DNA of 45,284 nucleotides, from positions 1 through 45,284 of the forward strand of contig PWPS01000001.1 in the NCBI GenBank assembly GCA_003557065.1. Reading direction: 5' to 3'. The notes under the pieces were generated by a model that was not told the origin of the DNA, did no database searches, and saw only the letters and a program-made list of their open reading frames with translations. Below, piece after piece: positions 40,418 to 45,284 of the stretch. Both the position numbers and the translations under genes were made by a program. The DNA is from Candidatus Nealsoniibacteriota bacterium. GTDB taxonomy: Bacteria > Patescibacteriota > Minisyncoccia > Minisyncoccales > PWPS01. Numbering within the stretch: the stretch's first letter is position 1; each line of letters starts with the position of its first letter.

Positions 40418-41535
40418 CCGTTTCTAATAGGCATTACCACATAAAGAAAATCATCATTTCCAACGGGAGTTATTTTTCCCGGACTGGAGTTGTTATTTAC
40501 GGAAAAAACTACTTCCGATGATTTTATTTCCGAAATACCATCTTTAAGAAAACGATGATTAAATGAAATATCAACTCCTCCTCCTTCCATTTTTCCTTTT
40601 ATCGTTGTTTTATAACTACCCAAATCTCTATCTTCACTAATAATTATCATTTCTCCCCCCTCATTAATTTTCAACGTAACTTCATTAATCTTACCACTAA
40701 ACAGACTGGCTGCTTTTATTTTATTCAAGAATTCTTCTTTATCCAATAATATTTCCGTATTGGTTTGTTGAGGAATAATGGTTTCATAGTTTGGATAATC
40801 ACCTTCTATCAATTTTGAAGTAAGTTGAATTTTGGGATGATCCAATTCTTCCATTTTGGACTCAAATAAGACTTGATTGGAATCAAATTTTATAATTACC
40901 TCTTTTTCATTATCGAATATATTTAAAAATTCTTTTGCTGTTTTTTGAGGTAATATAAAAGAAAATTCTTCATTTATTTTTTCTTCCAAATATATTATCT
41001 TTTCGGCTAACCTATAACTGTCGGTTGCCGCAATTTTCAAAATATTATTTTTAAACTGAAAGTAAACTCCTGAAATTTCAGGTTTAACTTTCGTGTTAGA
41101 AGGGATATCTACAACTTGTTTTAAACCTTCGAAAAGATTGGTTGTTTTTATTTTAATTTCACTTCCATCTTTCACTTCCGGAATTATAGGGAAATCATCC
41201 GCATCCAATCCTTTTATTTTAGTTTTATAATCACTACATTCTATCGATAAATTATTATCCCTTTCATTAAAATCAATTTTCTCTTCTTCAGGTAATAAAT
41301 TTATAAAGCTGGAAAAAACATCCAAGGGAACGGTGGTTTCTCCTTCTTCTTCAGATTTTGTAATAGACCACCACTTCACTCCCACTTCCAGATCCGTTGC
41401 CGATAAACATATCAAATTTTCCTCGGTTTTTATATGAATATTCTTTAAAATGGGTAAAGAAACCGATTTAGTAGTTACTCTACCTACTGTAACCAAACCT
41501 TCTTTTATTTTATTTTGAGGAATTTTGAATTTCAT
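40414..41535 (-). CDS. dnaN: DNA polymerase III beta sliding clamp
   Basis: 373 aa, ring-shaped processivity clamp. Three repeated domains are seen by pattern: MKFKIPQNKIKEGLVTVGRVT, ATDLEVGVKW, then ISGVYFQFKNNILKIAATDSYRLAEK in the second (shortened here), and the end YVVMPIRNG, matching the family ending (VMPMRL). It is downstream of dnaA on the same strand, the classical origin order. A gap of about 200 bp separates it from dnaA. Confidence 0.95.
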   Translation of the reverse strand: MKFKIPQNKIKEGLVTVGRVTTKSVSLPILKNIHIKTEENLICLSATDLEVGVKWWSITKSEEEGETTVPLDVFSSFINLLPEEEKIDFNERDNNLSIECSDYKTKIKGLDADDFPIIPEVKDGSEIKIKTTNLFEGLKQVVDIPSNTKVKPEISGVYFQFKNNILKIAATDSYRLAEKIIYLEEKINEEFSFILPQKTAKEFLNIFDNEKEVIIKFDSNQVLFESKMEELDHPKIQLTSKLIEGDYPNYETIIPQQTNTEILLDKEEFLNKIKAASLFSGKINEVTLKINEGGEMIIISEDRDLGSYKTTIKGKMEGGGVDISFNHRFLKDGISEIKSSEVVFSVNNNSSPGKITPVGNDDFLYVVMPIRNG

Positions 41536-41740
41536 ATTAGTTTTTTTATATTTTATATATTTATTGTTTTTATTAGTGTTTTGGAAAACTCAAATTTTAA
41601 GTTTAATTTAGCTTTAATAATAAACGGTGGAAAGCTTTTATGTAAATCGTTAAAAAGTTGTTAAAAACTTATTCAAGTGAATTTTGGCAATTTTTATCCA
41701 CTTGTTTTAAGTTTTATTATTAACCTTTTTTTAACATCTT
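41536..41740 (-). other. AT-rich dnaA-dnaN intergenic region
   Basis: Contains one near-match DnaA box, TTATCCACT (41694-41702), a short direct repeat GTTAAAAAGTT/GTTAAAAAC (41650-41669), and on the minus strand a possible dnaN promoter TTTACA, 18-bp spacer, TATTAT. No coding frame or RNA gene is seen. Confidence 0.45.
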
Positions 41741-43084
41741 TTACACAGATAAAAGTATCTGCTTTATTAAAGCTAACTCTTCTTTCATATCATCCTCATT
41801 ATCTAATTCCTTTTTAATTTTTTTATGAGAATACATTACGGTGGTGTGATCTTTTCCACCCATTTTTTTACCTATATAAGGAAAGGAATAATCTAATTCT
41901 TCTCTTAAAAGAAACATTGCTACTTGTCTGGGTTTCACAATTTCTTTTTTTCTCGAATTTCCTTTCAAGTCACTTTCCGATACGTCGTAAAATTTTGATA
42001 CAGCTTTCAATATTTGAGTCGGAGAAATATTTTTTGTCGGAGATTCAAGTATGTTTTTTAATATTATTTTAGTTCCGGCAATATCTATTTTTTTGCCTGT
42101 TAAATTGTGATGGGCTATAAGCTTATTGAGTGCTCCCTCCAATTCTCTTATGTTTTTTTGAATATTTTCGGCAATATAACTACAAACTTCGTCGGAAATA
42201 TTTACTTGTTTTTCTTGTGCTTTAGTTTTTAGTATGGCAAGTCTGGTTTCAAAATCGGGAAAATTAATATCGGCAATCATTCCTCCTTCGAACCTTGATC
42301 TTAATCTCTCAGTTAGAGCCCTTATAGATTTAGGAGGTCTATCGGAAGAAAGAATAATTTGTTTATTTTTTTCATACAAATCATTGAATGTATGAAAAAA
42401 TTCTTCTTGTGTCTTTTCTTTTCCGGAAAGAAACTGAATATCGTCTATTATAAGAACATCGATATCTTTATATTTATCTTTAAATTGTTCCATTTGCCCA
42501 CTTCTTATCCCATTAACTACGCCGGTAATAAATTGTTGAGCCGGTATATATTTTACTCTCTTGGAGGATTTAATTACTTCATTTCCTATGGATTGAAGTA
42601 AATGTGTTTTCCCTAAACCTACCTTTCCATAAATAAAGAGTGGATTATAAACCGATCCGGGATTTTCAGCGACGGCATAGGCCGCAGCATGCGATAATTC
42701 ATTAAAAGGACCTACAACAAAATTTTCAAAAGTGTATTTCGGATTTAAATTGGTATCCTGATCAATATGAAATTGTTCAAACTCCATTTGATTTTCATTT
42801 TTTCCTTTTTCCTTTTCTACCTTCTCCTCTCTTTTTTCTTGTTTTTTTATAACATAATTTATGTCATTAACTTCTTTACCCAGACTTTTAACAGCCTCCA
42901 TGATAGTGTCGTGGTGTTTGTTTTTAAGCCATTCTTTAGTGAAAGAGTTAGGAACGGCAACTTCCATTTTTTCTTTTTCAAAAGAGATTAACTTGGTGTT
43001 TTTAAACCAAGTATTAAAGTTTGCTTGAGATATGTTGAGCTGCACTTCAGCTAGAATTGATTGCCAGAATTTATCTTTTTCCAT
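41741..43084 (-). CDS. dnaA: Chromosomal replication initiator DnaA
   Basis: 447 aa AAA+ initiator. Seen: domain I (FWQSILAEVQLNISQANFNTWF), a Lys/Glu-rich linker, domain III with YTFENFVVGPFNELSHAAA, Walker A GKVGLGKTHLL, Walker B VLIIDDIQFL and the sensor region SSDRPPKSI, and the DNA-binding domain IV with the signature GGKDHTTVMYSHKKI. Its extended -10 promoter TGTTATAAT runs directly into a DnaA box, so autoregulation is likely. Confidence 0.97.
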   Translation of the reverse strand: MEKDKFWQSILAEVQLNISQANFNTWFKNTKLISFEKEKMEVAVPNSFTKEWLKNKHHDTIMEAVKSLGKEVNDINYVIKKQEKREEKVEKEKGKNENQMEFEQFHIDQDTNLNPKYTFENFVVGPFNELSHAAAYAVAENPGSVYNPLFIYGKVGLGKTHLLQSIGNEVIKSSKRVKYIPAQQFITGVVNGIRSGQMEQFKDKYKDIDVLIIDDIQFLSGKEKTQEEFFHTFNDLYEKNKQIILSSDRPPKSIRALTERLRSRFEGGMIADINFPDFETRLAILKTKAQEKQVNISDEVCSYIAENIQKNIRELEGALNKLIAHHNLTGKKIDIAGTKIILKNILESPTKNISPTQILKAVSKFYDVSESDLKGNSRKKEIVKPRQVAMFLLREELDYSFPYIGKKMGGKDHTTVMYSHKKIKKELDNEDDMKEELALIKQILLSV

Positions 43085-43111
43085 CGTTTATTTAATTTAA
43101 ACTGTGGAAAA

Positions 43112-43120
43112 ATTATAACA
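43112..43120 (-). promoter_or_regulatory. Extended -10 promoter of dnaA, abutting a DnaA box
   Basis: Minus strand TGTTATAAT, followed immediately by TTTTCCACA (43111-43103). The transcript start would fall inside the DnaA box, so bound DnaA should block dnaA transcription. Confidence 0.65.
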
Positions 43121-43302
43121 TATATAAAAACTGAGGAAAACTCCTAAATAGTCGAAAATATTGTGGAAAAGTTGTTAAAAATAGGTTAATTTAAAAAAAT
43201 AAAAAGATATTAGAACTCTAAAAATAAGCTTAAAAAAAATATTAAATATTATTTTATTCATAATAGTTTTCCACAACTTCTTAAGATTTTAGTTTATATT
43301 TT

Positions 43303-43331
43303 TTGACATTTTGACTTATTTCAATTAGAAT
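43303..43331 (+). promoter_or_regulatory. Promoter of rpmH-rnpA-yidC-jag
   Basis: -35 TTGACA (43303-43308), 17-bp spacer, -10 TAGAAT (43326-43331). Predicted leader about 27 nt. Confidence 0.7.
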
Positions 43332-43364
43332 TTATGCCAGTATTAATCTAATTTACCGAAAAAG

Positions 43365-43499
43365 ATGTCTAAGACTTACAACCCCAGTAATAGAAAAAGG
43401 AAAAGGACTCATGGGTTTTTGGTTAGAAAGAAATCGAAAGGAGGAAAGAAGGTTCTTAAGAAGAGGCAGATGAAAGGAAGAAAAAAACTTTCAGTTTAA
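43365..43499 (+). CDS. rpmH: 50S ribosomal protein L34
   Basis: 44 aa, [18 protein letters not shown] and then a very basic tail ending KGRKKLSV, the standard L34 pattern. It is the first gene of the origin-proximal operon; its stop shares a base with the rnpA start (TAATG). Too short for many gene finders. Confidence 0.95.
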   Translation: MSKTYNPSNRKRKRTHGFLVRKKSKGGKKVLKKRQMKGRKKLSV

Positions 43500-43840
43500 T
43501 GCTGCCTAAGAAAAACAGACTTAAAAAGAAAAAAGAATTCGACACGGTTTTTATTAATGGATTCAGTAGCAATGATTCTTGTTTAGAATTTAGATTTAAG
43601 GAAGTGCCCGAAGGAAAGAAGATCGGGTTAGTTGCTCCGATAAAAATATTTAAGAGGGCTACCGAAAGAAATAGAATTAAAAGAAAGATGGCGGAAGCTA
43701 CAAAAAGAATTTTGAATTATTTTCCCGAGGGAATTAATGTGATATTAATAGCAAAAAAACCGGTAGAGAAAAAAAGTGTTTCTGAATTAGAGGAGTTAAT
43801 AAAGAAATTTTTAAACAAAATTCCAAAAAATGATAGGTAA
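43499..43840 (+). CDS. rnpA: Ribonuclease P protein component
   Basis: 113 aa basic protein that helps RNase P RNA mature tRNA 5' ends. Seen: [18 protein letters not shown], the central GLVAPIKIFKRATERNRIKRKMAEA with the RNR motif, and a C-terminal helix. It overlaps rpmH by 1 nt and yidC by 11 nt. Confidence 0.93.
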   Translation: MLPKKNRLKKKKEFDTVFINGFSSNDSCLEFRFKEVPEGKKIGLVAPIKIFKRATERNRIKRKMAEATKRILNYFPEGINVILIAKKPVEKKSVSELEELIKKFLNKIPKNDR

Positions 43841-44513
43841 TTTTTTTTACGTCGTTTTTTATCAACCGCTTTTCAATCTCTTAATATTTTTCTATAACAA
43901 TTTAGGAGATTTAGGTTTAGCGGTAATAATCTTAACCTTGATTGTAAAGGGGATTCTTTATCCCGTTTCCGCAAAAGCGACAAAATCTCAAAAGGCATTA
44001 AAAGAGATCCAACCGAAAGTTAAGGAAATTCAACAAAAATATAAAGATAATAAAGAGAAGCAAGCAGAAAAAGTTTTAGAACTTTATAACAAGGAAAATA
44101 TAAGCCCGTTTTCGGGAATTCTACCACTTTTTATCCAATTTCCGGTTATAATAGCCTTATTTCAAATATTTAGAAGGGGGTTGGGGGCCGGGGAGCTCGT
44201 TCATTTATATGGAACTATTTCAAGACCGGAAATTATTGATTATCTCTCCTTCGGAATTTTGGATCTGGCTGCTCCGAATATAATTTTAGCCGTCTTGGCA
44301 GGAATTGGGCAATTTATTCAAGTGAGAGTGACTATGCCCGATACACCGGGGGAAAATAAGGGTGATTTTGGAGAAATAATGAAGAATCAAATGAAATTCG
44401 TATTGCCGATTTTTACTATTTTTATTTTATCCACTTTACCTTCGGCAGTTGGGGTTTATTGGCTTATTACAATAGCTTTTTCAATTGTTCAACATTACTT
44501 AGTTAAGGCTTAA
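43830..44513 (+). CDS. yidC: YidC/Oxa1 membrane insertase
   Basis: 227 aa insertase with about five helices. Seen: VVFYQPLFNLLIFFYNNLGDLGLAVI, KGILYPVSAKATKSQKALKEIQPKVKEIQQKYKDN (shortened here; cytoplasmic coiled-coil hairpin), NISPFSGILPLFIQFPVIIALFQIFRRG, and the last helices LPIFTIFILSTLPSAVGVYWL. This is the short Gram-positive-type form without a large periplasmic domain. It folds and inserts membrane proteins, likely including the pilin-like proteins of this window. Confidence 0.95.
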   Translation: MIGNFFYVVFYQPLFNLLIFFYNNLGDLGLAVIILTLIVKGILYPVSAKATKSQKALKEIQPKVKEIQQKYKDNKEKQAEKVLELYNKENISPFSGILPLFIQFPVIIALFQIFRRGLGAGELVHLYGTISRPEIIDYLSFGILDLAAPNIILAVLAGIGQFIQVRVTMPDTPGENKGDFGEIMKNQMKFVLPIFTIFILSTLPSAVGVYWLITIAFSIVQHYLVKA

Positions 44514-44517
44514 AAAA

Positions 44518-44979
44518 ATGCTGGAAAAAAGTGATATAAAAAAGATAGAAGAAATAACAACGGAATTTTTTGAAAAGATAGATTCTGGGATAAGTGCGGA
44601 AGTGGAACAAACGGATGATAATAACGTCGAAATCAATGTTAAGATGGGAAATCCGCAGGTTTTAATCGGAGAGAATGGGCAAACTCTTAAAGGGGTTGAA
44701 AGGCTTCTTAGATTAGCTCTAAGGAACAATGTAGAAAAAAGACTTTATATTGTTCTTGATATTAATGATTATAAAAGGAAAAAGAGAGAATATTTGGAAC
44801 AAAAGGCAAGAGAAGCTGCAGACGAAGTTTCTTTAACCGGAGTTGAAAAAAGGATGCCGGCGCTATCGGCAGCCGAAAGAAGGGTGGTTCATATGGAATT
44901 ACAGAACAGAGAAGATGTGAGAACCGAGAGTGAAGGAAAAGATCCCGAAAGGCAAGTTGTTATCAAGCCGAATGATTAA
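44518..44979 (+). CDS. jag: Jag family KH/R3H RNA-binding protein
   Basis: 153 aa. Seen: an N-terminal region, a KH-type domain with PQVLIGENGQTLKGVERLLRL, the linker YKRKKREYLEQKAREAADEV, and an R3H domain MPALSAAERRVVHMELQNREDVRTESEG (shortened here) followed by DPERQVVIKP. Known in Bacillus as SpoIIIJ-associated protein; Jag/KhpB controls cell elongation in some Firmicutes through RNA. It follows yidC, as usual. Confidence 0.95.
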   Translation: MLEKSDIKKIEEITTEFFEKIDSGISAEVEQTDDNNVEINVKMGNPQVLIGENGQTLKGVERLLRLALRNNVEKRLYIVLDINDYKRKKREYLEQKAREAADEVSLTGVEKRMPALSAAERRVVHMELQNREDVRTESEGKDPERQVVIKPND

Positions 44980-45284
44980 TTTATTTTTTTTCGCTCTTTC
45001 AGTTTTCTGATTTCTTCAGGAGTAGAAGTTATTATCTGGTCTTCCGCGTAGGAGGCCAGTATTTTTATAGCAACATGTTTTTTCCCGGCAAAAAATATTC
45101 CCTCTCCGACTTCTCCCTCCAGTAGAATATATTTTTCTTCATCGGTAAGATTAAACGTTTTTTGAACGGTATCTATCACTGCCGATGATTGTTTTAAAAG
45201 AAATCTCAAGGCCGAATTGGTTATTATGGGTTGTCCATATTCCGATCTCATGAAGTCTGCCACATCTTGAGTTATCGTAGTTAC
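44976..45284 (-). CDS. VirB4-like type IV secretion ATPase (C-terminal fragment, start beyond the window)
   Basis: Minus-strand frame open at 45284: VTTITQDVADFMRSEYGQPI, then TNSALRFLLKQSSAVIDTV, FNLTDEEKYILLEGEVGEGIFFAGKKHVAIKILAS and ITSTPEEIRKL (shortened here). TQDVxDF...YGQxIxTNSxxxxLLKQ and FNLxxxExxxLL...GEGIFFAGxxHVAI are the C-terminal ATPase motifs of the VirB4/TraC family. The Walker motifs would lie outside the window. It converges with jag, overlapping by 4 nt. It is a plausible partner of the VirB2-like proteins at 18173-19555. Confidence 0.8.
   Translation of the reverse strand, partial: VTTITQDVADFMRSEYGQPIITNSALRFLLKQSSAVIDTVQKTFNLTDEEKYILLEGEVGEGIFFAGKKHVAIKILASYAEDQIITSTPEEIRKLKERKKIN

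Larger units (their letters stand above)
43085..43364. other. Probable replication origin (oriC)
   Basis: Gap of 280 bp between divergent dnaA and rpmH. It carries three exact TTTTCCACA DnaA boxes: 43103-43111 and 43162-43170 on the minus strand and 43267-43275 on the plus strand, plus a one-mismatch box at 43132-43140. Between the second and third boxes (about 43180-43262) the DNA is almost only A and T, suited as the unwinding element. Position, box set and gene order are those of a bacterial oriC. Confidence 0.8.

Overview
The window looks like a chromosomal segment of a Candidate Phyla Radiation (Patescibacteria, probably Parcubacteria-like) bacterium. Support for this: AT-rich DNA with short, tightly packed genes and almost no gaps; reduced versions of universal proteins (ValRS 716 aa, IF-2 492 aa, YidC 227 aa, PBP1A 627 aa); a complete inner-membrane type IV pilus set; TrbC/VirB2-like small membrane pilins; and a surface protein with WSENIGWI-type repeats. 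No phage, insertion sequence or CRISPR array is visible.

Layout. 1-9303 (minus strand): type IV pilus locus pilM-pilN-pilO-[coiled-coil protein]-pilB-pilT-pilC, then a separately promoted major pilin and the prepilin peptidase pilD, which runs off the left edge. 9379-10553: tRNA-Ser(UGA), a class IV aminotransferase, tRNA-Ser(GCU) and tRNA-Arg(GCG). 10633-17949 (plus): recG, tRNA-Glu, tsaD, valS, a PrsW-like protease, Hsp20 and a membrane-anchored methyltransferase. 18006-23216 (minus): tRNA-Leu, three TrbC/VirB2-like pilins, a methyltransferase, gyrA and an MBL-fold hydrolase. 23265-29722 (plus): rpsA, tRNAs, ftsH, tRNAs, an RluA-type synthase, rplS, four tRNAs, a 3D-domain protein and a degenerate RAYT-like protein. 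29904-33733 (minus): repeat surface protein, tRNA-Leu and tRNA-Cys, infB, tRNA-Ser and tRNA-Ala, tsaE. 33791-37268 (plus): a second PilB-type ATPase, ruvB, yebC, ruvC. Then tyrS (minus), pbp1A (plus), and the origin region: dnaN and dnaA (minus), a DnaA-box-rich gap, then rpmH-rnpA-yidC-jag (plus). A VirB4-like ATPase C-terminus sits at the right edge.

How it fits together. The origin block is the classical bacterial order, so 43085-43364 is the likely oriC. Two surface systems share the window: the type IV pilus (assembly and retraction ATPases, platform, alignment proteins, pilin, peptidase) and VirB2/VirB4-like parts of a type IV secretion-like apparatus. TsaD and TsaE belong to the t6A tRNA-modification pathway. 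Eighteen tRNA genes are present.

Most notable observations: two genes broken by a single in-frame stop (TAA in the essential rpsA, TGA in a VirB2-like signal peptide), both explicable by one G-to-T change; a PilN with apparent extra Ig-like and SH3b-like regions; a pilus-operon protein with a cupredoxin-like domain lacking copper ligands; a RAYT-like protein that lost the HUH motif; an unusual tRNA complement (Ile-UAU, Arg-GCG); a strong N73-CA pattern after tRNAs without encoded CCA; recurrent extended -10 promoters placed so close to the start codon that the mRNAs should be leaderless; and a possible pseudoknot in the rpsA leader.
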